A stretch of 64,000 nucleotides of DNA from Leptodactylus fallax (Eukaryota; Chordata; Amphibia; Anura; Leptodactylidae), in contig CAMRHE010000321.1 of the NCBI GenBank assembly GCA_947044405.1, forward strand, positions 62,001 through 126,000. Reading direction: 5' to 3'. Positions within the stretch are counted from its first letter, which is position 1. Each line of letters begins with the position of its first letter. The notes beneath the pieces are model-generated. The model made no database searches and was not told where the DNA came from. It worked only from the letters and a program-made list of their open reading frames with translations. Positions 12,488 through 26,300 of this stretch are shown in pieces. The position numbers and the translations under genes were made by a program.

Positions 12488-15400
12488 GATCTGCTCCTCC
12501 TGTGTGGTGTAGTATATAGAGGATCTGTCCTGTGTGGTGTAGTATATAGAGGATCTGTCCTCTCTCCTGTGTGGTGTAGTATATAGAGGATCTGTCCTGT
12601 GTGGTGTAGTATATAGAGGATCTGTCCTGTGTGGTGTAGTATATAGAGGATCTGTCCTGTGTGGTGTAGTATATAGAGGATCTGTCTCTCCTGTGTGGTG
12701 TAGTATATAGAGGATCTGTCCTGTGTGGTGTAGTATATAGAGGATCTGTCCTGTGTGGTGTAGTATATAGAGGATCTGTCCTGTGTGGTGTAGTATATAG
12801 AGGATCTGTCCTGTGTGGTGTAGTATATAGAGGATCTGTCCTCTCTCCTGTGCGGTGTAGTATATAGAGGATCTGTCCTGTGTGGTGTAGTATATAGAGG
12901 ATCTCTCCTGTGTGGTGTAGTATATAGAGGATCTGTCCTGTGTGGTGTAGTATATAGAGGATCTCTCCTGTGTGGTGTAGTATATAGAGGATCTGCTCTC
13001 TCCTGTGTGGTGTAGTATATAGAGGATCTGTCCTGTGTGGTGTAGTATATAGAGGATCTGTCCTGTGTGGTGTAGTATATAGAGGATCTGCCTCCTGTGT
13101 GGTGTAGTATATAGAGGATCTCTCCTGTGTGGTGTAGTATATAGAGGATCTGTCCTGTGTGGTGTAGTATATAGAGGATCTCCTGTGTGGTGTAGTATAT
13201 AGAGGATCTGTCCTGTGTGGTGTAGTATATAGAGGATCTGTCCTGTGTGGTGTAGTATATAGAGGATCTGCCTCTCTCCTGTGTGGTGTAGTATATAGAG
13301 GATCTCTCCTGTGTGGTGTAGTATATAGAGGATCTGTCCTGTGTGGTGTAGTATATAGAGGATCTCTCCTGTGTGGTGTAGTATATAGAGGATCTCTCCT
13401 GTGTGGTGTAGTATATAGAGGATCTCTCCTGTGTGGTGTAGTATATAGAGGATCTCTCCTGTGCGGTGTAGTATATAGAGGATCTCTCCTGTGTGGTGTA
13501 GTATATAGAGGATCTCTCCTGTGTGGTGTAGTATATAGAGGATCTGCTCTCTCCTGTGTGGTGTAGTATATAGAGGATTCTCTCCTGTGTGGTGTAGTAT
13601 ATAGAGGATCTGTCCTGTGTGGTGTAGTATATAGAGGATCTCTCCTGTGTGGTGTAGTATATAGAGGATCTCTCCTGTGTGGTGTAGTATATAGAGGATC
13701 TCTCCTGTGTGGTGTAGTATATAGAGGATCTCTCCTGTGCGGTGTAGTATATAGAGGATCTGTCCTGTGTGGTGTAGTATATAGAGGATCTCTCCTGTGC
13801 GGTGTAGTATATAGAGGATCTCTCCTGTGTGGTGTAGTATATAGAGGATCTGTCCTGTGTGGTGTAGTATATAGAGGATCTCTCCTGTGTGGTGTAGTAT
13901 ATAGAGGATCTGTCCTGTGTGGTGTAGTATATAGAGGATCTCTCCTGTGTGGTGTAGTATATAGAGGATCTGTCCTGTGCGGTGTAGTATATAGAGGATC
14001 TGTCCTGTGCGGTGTAGTATATAGAGGATCTGTCCTGTGTGGTGTAGTATATAGAGGATCTGTCCTGTGCGGTGTAGTATATAGAGGATCTCCTGTGTGG
14101 TGTAGTATATAGAGGATCTGTCCTGTGCGGTGTAGTATATAGAGGATCTCTCCTGTGTGGTGTAGTATATAGAGGATCTGCTCTCTCCTGTGTGGTGTAG
14201 TATATAGAGGATCTGTCCTGTGTGGTGTAGTATATAGAGGATCTGCTCTCTCCTGTGTGGTGTAGTATATAGAGGATCTGTCCTGTGTGGTGTAGTATAT
14301 AGAGGATCTGTCCTGTGTGGTGTAGGATCTGCCTCTCCTGTGTGGTGTAGTATATAGAGGATCTGCCTCTCCTGTGTGGTGTAGTATATAGAGGATCTGT
14401 CCTGTGTGGTGTAGTATATAGAGGATCTGTCCTCTCTCCTGTGTGGTGTAGTATATAGAGGATCTCTCCTGTGTGGTGTAGTATATAGAGGATCTCTCCT
14501 GTGTGGTGTAGTATATAGAGGATCTGTCTCTCTCCTGTGTGGTGTAGTATATAGAGGATCTGTCCCTCTCCTGTGTGGTGTAGTATATAGAGGATCTCTC
14601 CTGTGTGGTGTAGTATATAGAGGATCTGTCCTTTAGAGGATTGCTCTCCTGTGTGGTGTAGTATATAGAGGATCTGCCTCTCTCCTGTGTGGTGTAGTAT
14701 ATAGAGGATCTTCCTCTTCCTGTGTGGTGTAGTATATAGAGGATCTCTCCTGTGCGGTGTAGTATATAGAGGATCTGCCCTCTCCTGTGTGGTGTAGTAT
14801 ATAGAGGATCTGTCCTGTGTGGTGTAGTATATAGAGGATCTGCCTCTCTCCTGTGCGGTGTAGTATATAGAGGATTCCTCTGTCCTGTGTGGTGTAGTAT
14901 ATAGAGGATCTCTCCTGTGCGGTGTAGTATATAGAGGATCTGTCCCCTGTGTGGTGTAGTATATAGAGGATCTGCCTCTCTCCTGTGCGGTGTAGTATAT
15001 AGAGGATCTGTCCTGTGTGGTGTAGTATATAGAGGATCTGTCCTCTCTCCTGTGTGGTGTAGTATATAGAGGATCTGTCCTCTCTCCTGTGTGGTGTAGT
15101 ATATAGAGGATCTCTCCTGTGTGGTGTAGTATATAGAGGATCTGTCCTCTCTCCTGTGTGGTGTAGTATATAGAGGATCTGTCCTGTGCGGTGTAGTATA
15201 TAGAGGATCTGTCCCTGTGTGGTGTAGTATATAGAGGATCTGTCCTCTCTCCTGTGTGGTGTAGTATATAGAGGATCTGTCCTCTCTCCTGTGTGGTGTA
15301 GTATATAGAGGATCTGTCCTCTCTCCTGTGCGGTGTAGTATATAGAGGATCTCTCCTGTGCGGTGTAGTATATAGAGGATCTGTCCTCTCTCCTGTGCGG

Positions 15401-17300
15401 TGTAGTATATAGAGGATCTCTCCTGTGTGGTGCAGTATATAGAGGATCTGTCCTGTGCGGTGTAGTATATAGAGGATCTGTCCTCTCTCCTGTGCGGTGT
15501 AGTATATAGAGGATCTGCCCTCTCCTGTGCGGTGTAGTATATAGAGGATCTGTCCCCTCCTGTGTGGTGTAGTATATAGAGGATCTCTCCTGTGTGGTGT
15601 AGTATATAGAGGATCTGCCTCTCTCCTGTGCGGTGTAGTATATAGAGGATCTGTCCTGTGTGGTGTAGTATATAGAGGATCTGTCCTGTGCGGTGTAGTA
15701 TATAGAGGATCTGTCCTCTCTCCTGTGTGGTGTAGTATATAGAGGATCTGTCCTGTGCGGTGTAGTATATAGAGGATCTGCCTCTCTCCTGTGTGGTGTA
15801 GTATATAGAGGATCTGTCCTGTGTGGTGTAGTATATAGAGGATCTGTCTCTCTCCTGTGCGGTGTAGTATATAGAGGATCTGTCCTGTGTGGTGTAGTAT
15901 ATAGAGGATCTGTCCTCTCTCCTGTGTGGTGTAGTATATAGAGGATCTGTCCTGTGTGGTGTAGTATATAGAGGATCTGTCCTCTCTCTGTGTGGTGTAG
16001 TATATAGAGGATCTATCCTGTGTGGTGTAGTATATAGAGGATCTGTCCTGTGTGGTGTAGTATATAGAGGATCTGTCCTCTCTCCTGTTCGGTGTAGTAT
16101 ATAGAGGATCTGTCCTGTGTGGTGTAGTATATAGAGGATCTGTCCTGTGCGGTGTAGTATATAGACTCCTTGGGATCTGTCCTCTCTCCTGTGTGGTGTA
16201 GTATATAGAGCATCTGTCCTCTCTCCTGTGCGGTGTAGTATATACAGGATCTGTCCTGTGCGGTGTAGTATATAGAGGATCTGTCCTGTGTGGTGTAGTA
16301 TATAGAGGATCTGTCCTCTCTCCTGTGTGGTGTAGTATATAGAGGATCTGTCCTCTCTCCTGTGTGGTGTAGTATATAGAGGATCTCTCCTGTGTGGTGT
16401 AGTATATAGAGGATCTGTCCTGTGTGGTGTAGTATATAGAGGATCTGTCCTGTGTGGTGTAGTATATAGAGGATCTGTCCTCTCTCCTGTGTGGTGTAGT
16501 ATATAGAGGATCTGTCCTCTCTCCTGTGTGGTGTAGTATATAGAGGATCTGTCCTCTCTCCTGTGCGGTGTAGTATATAGAGGATCTCTCCTGTGTGGTG
16601 TAGTATATAGAGGATCTGTCCTCTCTCCTGTGCGGTGTAGTATATAGAGGATCTGTCCTCTCTCCTGTGCGGTGTAGTATATAGAGGATCTGTCCTGTGT
16701 GGTGTAGTATATAGAGGATCTGTCCTGTGTGGTGTAGTATATAGAGGATCTCTCCTGTGTGGTGTAGTATATAGAGGATCTGTCCTGTGTGGTGTAGTAT
16801 ATAGAGGATCTCTCCTGTGTGGTGTAGTATATAGAGGATCTCTCCTGTGTGGTGTAGTATATAGAGGATCTGTCCTCTCTCCTGTGTGGTGTAGTATATA
16901 GAGGATCTGCCTCTCTCCTGTGCGGTGTAGTATATAGAGGATCTGTCCTGTGCGGTGTAGTATATAGAGGATCTGTCCTCTCTCCTGTGTGGTGTAGTAT
17001 ATAGAGGATCTGTCCCTCTCTCCTGTGCGGTGTAGTATATAGAGGATCTGTCCTGTCTCCTGTGTGGTGTAGTATATAGAGGATCTGTCCCTCTCTCCTG
17101 TGCGGTGTAGTATATAGAGGATCTGTCCTGTCTCCTGTGTGGTGTAGTATATAGAGGATCTCTCCTGTGTGGTGTAGTATATAGAGGATCTGTCCTCTCT
17201 CCTGTGTGGTGTAGTATATAGAGGATCTCTCCTGTGCGGTGTAGTATATAGAGGATCTGTCCTCTCTCCTGTGTGGTGTAGTATATAGAGGATCTGTCCT
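12488..17300. repeat. Array A, transition zone with many indel-bearing units
   Basis: The unit length becomes irregular here. Tails such as GATCTGCTCC, GATCTGCCTCTC and GATCTGTCCCTC recur, one unit loses most of its core near 14320, and another carries a foreign-looking CTCCTTGG at about 16166. Most indels fall in the CT-rich tail. This could be real slippage or residual consensus error in a hard-to-assemble region. Confidence 0.7.
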
Positions 17301-20300
17301 GGATAGCTCTCTCCTGTGTGGTGTAGTATATAGAGGATCTGTCCTCTCTCCTGTGTGGTGTAGTATATAGAGGATCTGTCCTGTGCGGTGTAGTATATAG
17401 AGGATCTGTCCTGTGTGGTGTAGTATATAGAGGATCTGTCCTCTCTCTCCTGTGTGGTGTAGTATATAGAGGATCTGTCCTGTGTGGTGTAGTATATAGA
17501 GGATCTGTCCTGTGTGGTGTAGTATATAGAGGATCTGTCCTCTCTCCTGTGCGGTGTAGTATATAGAGGATCTGTCCTCTCTCCTGTGTGGTGTAGTATA
17601 TAGAGGATCTGTCCTCTCTCCTGTGTGGTGTAGTATATAGAGGATCTGTCCTCTCTCCTGTGTGGTGTAGTATATAGAGGATCTGTCCTGTGCGGTGTAG
17701 TATATAGAGGATCTGTCCCTCTCTCCTGTGTGGTGTAGTATATAGAGGATCTGTCCTCTCTCCTGTGTGGTGTAGTATATAGAGGATCTCTCCTGTGTGG
17801 TGTAGTATATAGAGGATCTGTCCTGTGTGGTGTAGTATATAGAGGATCTCTCTCCTGTGTGGTGTAGTATATAGAGGATCTGTCCTGTGCGGTGTAGTAT
17901 ATAGAGGATCTGTCCTGTGTGGTGTAGTATATAGAGGATCTGTCCTCTCTCTCCTGTGTGGTGTAGTATATAGAGGATCTGTCCTGTGTGGTGTAGTATA
18001 TAGAGGATCTGTCCTGTGTGGTGTAGTATATAGAGGATCTGTCCTCTCTCCTGTGCGGTGTAGTATATAGAGGATGTGTCCTGTGTGGTGTAGTATATAG
18101 AGGATCTGTCCTTGGTGTGTTATAGGGCTCTCTCCTGTGTGGTGTAGTATATAGAGGATCTGTCCTGTGTGGTGTAGTATATAGAGGATCTCTCCTGTGT
18201 GGTGTAGTATATAGAGGATCTGTCCTCTCTCCTGTGTGGTGTAGTATATAGAGGATCTGTCCTGTGTGGTGTAGTATATAGAGGATCTGTCCTCTCTCCT
18301 GTGTGGTGTAGTATATAGAGGATCTGTCCTCTCTCCTGTGTGGTGTAGTATATAGAGGATCTGTCCTCTCTCCTGTGCGGTGTAGTATATAGAGGATCTC
18401 TCCTGTGTGGTGTAGTATATAGAGGATCTGTCCTCTCTCTCCTGTGTGGTGTAGTATATAGAGGATGTGTCCTGTGTGGTGTAGTATATAGAGGATCTCT
18501 CCTGTGCGGTGTAGTATATAGAGGATCTCTCCTGTGTGGTGTAGTATATAGAGGATCTGTCCTCTCTCCTGTGCGGTGTAGTATATAGAGGATCTGTCCT
18601 CTCTCCTCTGTGGTGTAGTATATAGAGGATCTGTCCTGTGTGGTGTAGTATATAGAGGATCTGTCCTCTCTCCTGTGTGGTGTAGTATATAGAGGATCTG
18701 TCCTCTCTCCTGTGTGGTGTAGTATATAGAGGATCTGTCCTCTCTCCTGTGCGGTGTAGTATATAGAGGATCTGTCCTCTCTCCTGTGTGGTGTAGTATA
18801 TAGAGGATCTGTCCTCTCTCCTGTGCGGTGTAGTATATAGAGGATCTGTCCTCTCTCCTGTGCGGTGTAGTATATAGAGGATCTGTCCTCTCTCCTGTGT
18901 GGTGTAGTATATAGAGGATCTGTCCTCTCTCCTGTGTGGTGTAGTATATAGAGGATCTGTCCTCTCTCCTGTGTGGTGTAGTATATAGAGGATCTGTCCT
19001 CTCTCCTGTGTGGTGTAGTATATAGAGGATCTGTCCTCTTCCTGTGTGGTGTAGTATATAGAGGATCTGTCCTGTGTGGTGTAGTATATAGAGGATCTGT
19101 CCTCTCTCCTGTGTGGTGTAGTATATAGAGGATCTGTCCTCTCTCCTGTGCGGTGTAGTATATAGAGGATCTGTCCTCTCTCCTGTGTGGTGTAGTATAT
19201 AGAGGATCTGTCCTCTCTCCTGTGTGGTGTAGTATATAGAGGATCTCTCCTGTGTGGTGTAGTATATAGAGGATCTGTCCTCTCTCCTGTGTGGTGTAGT
19301 ATATAGAGGATCTGTCCTCTCTCCTGTGTGGTGTAGTATATAGAGGATCTGTCCTCTCTCCTGTGTGGTGTAGTATATAGAGGATCTGTCCTATGTGGTG
19401 TAGTATATAGAGGATCTGTCCTCTCTCCTGTGTGGTGCAGTATATAGAGGATCTGTCCCTCTCTCCTGTGTGGTGTAGTATATAGAGGATCTGTCCTCTC
19501 TCCTGTGTGGTGTAGTATATAGAGGATCTGTCCTCTCTCCTGTGCGGTGTAGTATATAGAGGATCTGTCCTGTGCGGTGTAGTATATAGAGGATGTGTCC
19601 TCTCTCCTGTGTGGTGTAGTATATAGAGGATCTGTCCTATGTGGTGTAGTATATAGAGGATCTCTCCTCTCTCCTGTGTGGTGTAGTATATAGAGAATCT
19701 GTCCTGTGCGGTGTAGTATATAGAGGATCTGTCCTCTCTCCTGTGTGGTGTAGTATATAGAGGATCTGTCCTGTGTGGTGTAGTATATAGAGGATCTGTC
19801 CTCTCTCCTGTGTGGTGTAGTATATAGAGGATCTGTCCTGTGTGGTGTAGTATATAGAGGATCTGTCCTGTGTGGTGTAGTATATAGAGGATCTGTCCTC
19901 TCTCCTGTGCGGTGTAGTATATAGAGGATCTGTCCTCTCTCCTGTGTGGTGTAGTATATAGAGGATCTGTCCTCTCTCCTGTGTGGTGTAGTATATAGAG
20001 GATCTCTCCTGTGTGGTGTAGTATATAGAGGATCTCTCCTGTGTGGTGTAGTATATAGAGGATCTGTCCTGTGTGGTGTAGTATATAGAGGATCTGTCCT
20101 GTGCGGTGTAGTATATAGAGGATCTCTCCTGTGTGGTGTAGTATATAGAGGATCTGTCCTGTGTGGTGTAGTATATAGAGGATCTGTCCTGTGCGGTGTA
20201 GTATATAGAGGATCTCTCCTGTGCGGTGTAGTATATAGAGGATCTGTCCTGTGCGGTGTAGTATATAGAGGATCTGTCCTCTCTCCTGTGCGGTGTAGTA

Positions 20301-23300
20301 TATAGAGGATCTGTCCTGTGTGGTGTAGTATATAGAGGATCTGTCCTCTCTCCTGTGTGGTGTAGTATATAGAGGATCTCTCCTGTGTGGTGTAGTATAT
20401 AGAGGATCTCTCCTGTGCGGTGTAGTATATAGAGGATCTGTCCTCTCTCCTGTGTGGTGTAGTATATAGAGGATCTGTCCTCTCTCCTTTGTGGTGTAGT
20501 ATATAGAGGATCTGTCCTGTGTGGTGTAGTATATACAGGATCTGTCCTCTCTCTCCTGTGTGGTGTAGTATATAGAGGATCTGTCCTGTGTGGTGTAGTA
20601 TATAGAGGATCTCTCCTGTGTGGTGTAGTATATAGAGGATCTGTCCCTCTCTCCTGTGTGGTGTAGTATATAGAGGATCTGTCCCTCTCTCCTGTGTAGT
20701 GTAGTATATAGAGGATCTGTCCTCTCTCTCCTGTGTGGTGTAGTATATAGAGGATCTGTCCTCTCTCCTGTGTGGTGTAGTATATAGAGGATCTGTCCTC
20801 TCTCCTGTGCGGTGTAGTATATAGAGGATCTGTCCTCTCTCCTGTGTGGTGTAGTATATAGAGGATCTGTCCTGTGTGGTGTAGTATATAGAGGATCTGT
20901 CCTCTCTCTCCTGTGTGGTGTAGTATATAGAGGATCTGTCCTCTCTCCTGTGTGGTGTAGTATATAGAGGGTCTGTCCTCTCTCCTGTGTGGTGTAGTAT
21001 ATAGAGGATCTGTCCTCTCTCCTGTGCGGTGTAGTATATAGAGGATCTGTCCTCTCTCCTGTGCGGTGTAGTATATAGAGGATCTGTCCTCTCTCCTGTG
21101 TGGTGTAGTATATAGAGGGTCTGTCCTCTCTCCTGTGTGGTGTAGTATATAGAGGGTCTGTCCTCTCTCCTGTGTGGTGTAGTATATAGAGGGTCTGTCC
21201 TCTCTCCTGTGCTGTGTAGTATATAGAGGATCTGTCCTCTCTCCTGTGCGGTGTAGTATATAGAGGGTCTGTCCTCTCTCCTGTGTGGTGTAGTATATAG
21301 AGGGTCTGTCCTCTCTCCTGTGTGGTGTAGTATATAGAGGATCTGTCCTCTCTCCTGTGTGGTGTAGTATATAGAGGGTCTGTCCTCTCTCCTGTGTGGT
21401 GTAGTATATATAGGATCTGTCCTCTCTCCTGTGTGGTGTAGTATATAGAGGATCTGTCCTCTCTCCTGTGTGGTGTAGTATATAGAGGATCTGTCCTCTC
21501 TCCTGTGTGGTGTAGTATATAGAGGATCTGTCCTCTCTCCTGTGTGGTGTAGTATATAGAGGATCTGTCCTGTGCGGTGTAGTATATAGAGGATCTGTCC
21601 TCTCTCCTGTGTGGTGTAGTATATAGAGGATCTGTCCTCTCTCCTGTGCGGTGTAGTATATAGAGGATATCTCCTGTGTGGTGTAGTATATAGAGGATCT
21701 GTCCTCTCTCCTGTGTGGTGTAGTATATAGAGGATCTGTCCTCTCTCCTGTGTGGTGTAGTATATAGAGGATCTGTCCTCTCTCCTGTGTGGTGTAGTAT
21801 ATAGAGGATCTGTCCTCTCTCCTGTGCGGTGTAGTATATAGAGGATCTGTCCTCTCTCTCCTGTGTGGTGTAGTATATAGAGGATCTGTCCTGTGTGGTG
21901 TAGTATATAGAGGATCTGTCCTCTCTCCTGTGTGGTGTAGTATATAGAGGATCTGTCCTCTCTCCTGTGTGGTGTAGTATATAGAGGATCTGTCCCTCTC
22001 TCCTGTGTGGTGTAGTATATAGAGGATCTGTCCTCTCTCCTGTGTGGTGTAGTATATAGAGGATCTCTCCTGTGCAGTGTAGTATATAGAGGATCTGTCC
22101 TCTCTCCTGTGTGGTGTAGTATATAGAGGATCTGTCCTCTCTCCTGTGTGGTGTAGTATATAGAGGATCTGTCCTCTCTCCTGTGCGGTGTAGTATATAG
22201 AGGATCTGTCCTGTGCGGTGTAGTATATAGAGGATCTGTCCTCTCTCCTGTGCGGTGTAGTATATAGAGGATCTGTCCTGTGTGGTGTAGTATATAGAGG
22301 ATCTCTCCTGTGTGGTGTAGTATATAGAGGATCTGTCCTGTGTGGTGTAGTATATAGAGGATCTGTCCTGTGCGGTGTAGTATATAGAGGATCTGTCCTC
22401 TCTCCTGTGTGGTGTAGTATATAGAGGATCTGTCCTGTGTGGTGTAGTATATAGAGGATCTGTCCTGTGTGGTGTAGTATATAGAGGATCTGTCCTGTGT
22501 GGTGTAGTATATAGAGGATCTGTCCTGTGCGGTGTAGTATATAGAGGATCTGTCCTCTCTCCTGTGCGGTGTAGTATATAGAGGATCTGTCCTCTCTCCT
22601 GTGCGGTGTAGTATATAGAGGATCTGTCCTCTCTCCTGTGCGGTGTAGTATATAGAGGATCTGTCCTCTCTCCTGTGTGGTGTAGTATATAGAGGATCTC
22701 TCCTGTGTGGTGTAGTATATAGAGGATCTGTCCTGTGTGGTGTAGTATATAGAGGATCTGTCCTCTCTCTCCTGTGCGGTGTAGTATATAGAGGATCTGT
22801 CCTCTCTCTCCTGTGTGGTGTAGTATATAGAGGATCTGTCCTCTCTCCTGTGTGGTGTAGTATATAGAGGATCTGTCCTGTGTGGTGTAGTATATAGAGG
22901 ATCTCTCCTGTGTGGTGTAGTATATAGAGGATCTCTCCTGTGTGGTGTAGTATATAGAGGATCTGTCCTCTCTCCTGTGCGGTGTAGTATATAGAGGATC
23001 TGTCCTCTCTCCTGTGTGGTGTAGTATATAGAGGATCTGTCCTGTGCGGTGTAGTATATAGAGGATCTGTCCTCTCTCCTGTGTGGTGTAGTATATAGAG
23101 GATCTCTCCTGTGTGGTGTAGTATATAGAGGATCCGTCCTCTCTCCTGTGTGGTGTAGTATATAGAGGATCTGTCCTCTCTCCTGTGTGGTGTAGTATAT
23201 AGAGGATCTGTCCTCTCTCCTGTGTGGTGTAGTATATAGAGGATCTGTCCTGTGTGGTGTAGTATATAGAGGATCTGTCCTCTCTCCTGTGCGGTGTAGT

Positions 23301-26300
23301 ATATAGAGGATCTGTCCTCTCTCCTGTGTGGTGTAGTATATAGAGGATCTGTCCTGTGCGGTGTAGTATATAGAGGATCTGTCCTCTCTCCTGTGTGGTG
23401 TAGTATATAGAGGATCTGTCCTCTCTCCTGTGTGGTGTAGTATATAGAGGATCTGTCCTCTCTCCTGTGCGGTGTAGTATATACAGGATCTGTCCTCTCT
23501 CCTGTGCGGTGTAGTATATAGAGGATCTGTCCTCTCTCCTGTGTGGTGTAGTATATAGAGGATCTGTCCTCTCTCCTGTGTGGTGTAGTATATAGAGGAT
23601 CTCTCCTGTGCGGTGTAGTATATAGAGGATCTGTCCTCTCTCTCCTGTGCGGTGTAGTATATAGAGGATCTCTCCTGTGTGGTGTAGTATATAGAGGATC
23701 TGTCCTCTCTTCTGTGCGGTGTAGTATATAGAGGATATGTCCTCTCTCCTGTGTGGTGTAGTATATAGAGGATCTGTCCTCTCTCCTGTGTGGTGTAGTA
23801 TATAGAGGATCTGTCCTCTGTCTCCTGTGCGGTGTAGTATATAGAGGATCTCTCCTGTGTGGTGTAGTATATAGAGGATCTGTCCTCTCTCCTGTGCGGT
23901 GTAGTATATAGAGGATCTGTCCTCTCTCCTGTGTGGTGTAGTATATAGAGGATCTCTCCTGTGCGGTGTAGTATATAGAGGATCTGTCCTGTGTGGTGTA
24001 GTATATAGAGGATCTGTCCTCTCTCCTGTGTGGTGTAGTATATAGAGGATCTGTCCTCTCTCCTGTGCGGTGTAGTATATAGAGGATCTGTCCTGTGTGG
24101 TGTAGTATATAGAGGATCTGTCCTCTCTCCTGTGTGGTGTAGTATATAGAGGATCTGTCCTCTCTCCTGTGTGGTGTAGTATATAGAGGATCTGTCCTCT
24201 CTCCTGTGCGGTGTAGTATATAGAGGATCTGTCCTGTGTAGTGTAGTATATAGAGGATCTGTCCTCTCTCCTGTGTGGTGTAGTATATAGAGGATCTGTC
24301 CTGTGTGGTGTAGTATATAGAGGATCTGTCCTGTGTGGTGTAGTATATAGAGGATCTGTCCTCTCTCCTGTGTGGTGTAGTATATAGAGGATCTGTCCTC
24401 TCTCCTGTTTGGTGTAGTATATAGAGGATCTGTCCTGTGCGGTGTAGTATATAGAGGATCTCTCCTGTGTGGTGTAGTATATAGAGGATCTGTCCTCTCT
24501 CCTGTGTGGTGTAGTATATAGAGGATCTGTCCTGTGCGGTGTAGTATATAGAGGATCTGTCCTCTCTCCTGTGTGGTGTAGTATATAGAGGATCTCTCCT
24601 GTGTGGTGTAGTATATAGAGGATCTGTCCTCTCTCCTGTGTGGTGTAGTATATAGAGGATCTGTCCTGTGTGGTGTAGTATATAGAGGATCTGTCCTCTC
24701 TCCTGTGTGGTGTAGTATATAGAGGATCTGTCCTCTCTCCTGTTTGGTGTAGTATATAGAGGATCTGTCCTGTGCGGTGTAGTATATAGAGGATCTCTCC
24801 TGTGCGGTGTAGTATATAGAGGATCTGTCCTGTGCGGTGTAGTATATAGAGGATCTGTCCTGTGCGGTGTAGTATATAGAGGATCTCTCCTGTGTGGTGT
24901 AGTATATAGAGGATCTGTCCTCTCTCCTGTGTGGTGTAGTATATAGAGGATCTGTCCTCTCTCCTGTGTGGTGTAGTATATAGAGGATCTGTCCTCTCTC
25001 CTGTGCGGTGTAGTATATAGAGGATCTGTCCTCTCTCCTGTGTGGTGTAGTATATAGAGGATCTGTCCTCTCTCCTGTGTGGTGTAGTATATAGAGGATC
25101 TGTCCTCTCTCCTGTGTGGTGTAGTATATAGAGGATCTGTCCTCTCTCCTGTGTGGTGTAGTATATAGAGGATCTGTCCTGTGTGGTGTAGTATATAGAG
25201 GATCTGTCCTGTGTGGTGTAGTATATAGAGGATCTGTCCTCTCTCCTGTGTGGTGTAGTATATAGAGGATCTGTCCTCTCTCCTGTGTGGTGTAGTATAT
25301 AGAGGATCTGTCCTCTCTCCTGTGTGGTGTAGTATATAGAGGATCTGTCCTGTGCGGTGTAGTATATAGAGGATCTGTCCTCTCTCCTGTGTGGTGTAGT
25401 ATATAGAGGATCTCTCCTGTGTGGTGTAGTATATAGAGGATCTGTCCTCTCTCCTGTGTGGTGTAGTATATAGAGGATCTGTCCTGTGCGGTGTAGTATA
25501 TAGAGGATCTGTCCTCTCTCCTGTGTGGTGTAGTATATAGAGGATCTGTCCTGTGTGGTGTAGTATATAGAGGATCTGTCCTCTCTCCTGTGTGGTGTAG
25601 TATATAGAGGATCTGTCCTCTCTCCTGTTTGGTGTAGTATATAGAGGATCTGTCCTGTGCGGTGTAGTATATAGAGGATCTCTCCTGTGCGGTGTAGTAT
25701 ATAGAGGATCTGTCCTGTGCGGTGTAGTATTATAGAGGATCTGTCCTGTGCGGTGTAGTATATAGAGGATCTCTCCTGTGTGGTGTAGTATATAGAGGAT
25801 CTGTCCTCTCTCCTGTGTGGTGTAGTATATAGAGGATCTGTCCTCTCTCCTGTGTGGTGTAGTATATAGAGGATCTGTCCTGTGTGGTGTAGTATATAGA
25901 GGATCTGTCCTTTCTCCTGTGTGGTGTAGTATATAGAGGATCTGTCCTCTCTCCTGTGTGGTGTAGTATATAGAGGATCTGTCCTCTCTCCTGTGTGGTG
26001 TAGTATATAGAGGATCTGTCCTCTCTCCTGTGTGGTGTAGTATATAGAGGATCTGTCCTCTCTCCTGTGTGGTGTAGTATATAGAGGATCTGTCCTCTCT
26101 CCTGTGTGGTGTAGTATATAGAGGATCTCTCCTCTCTCCTGTGCGGTGTAGTATATAGAGGATCTGTCCTGTGCGGTGTAGTATATAGAGGATCTGTCCT
26201 GTGTGGTGTAGTATATAGAGGATCTCTCCTGTGTGGTGTAGTATATAGAGGATCTGTCCTCTCTCCTGTGTGGTGTAGTATATAGAGGATCTGTCCTGTG

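Noticed and set aside
16013..16213. Open frame on the - strand in array A
   Set aside because: Repeat-derived, as above.
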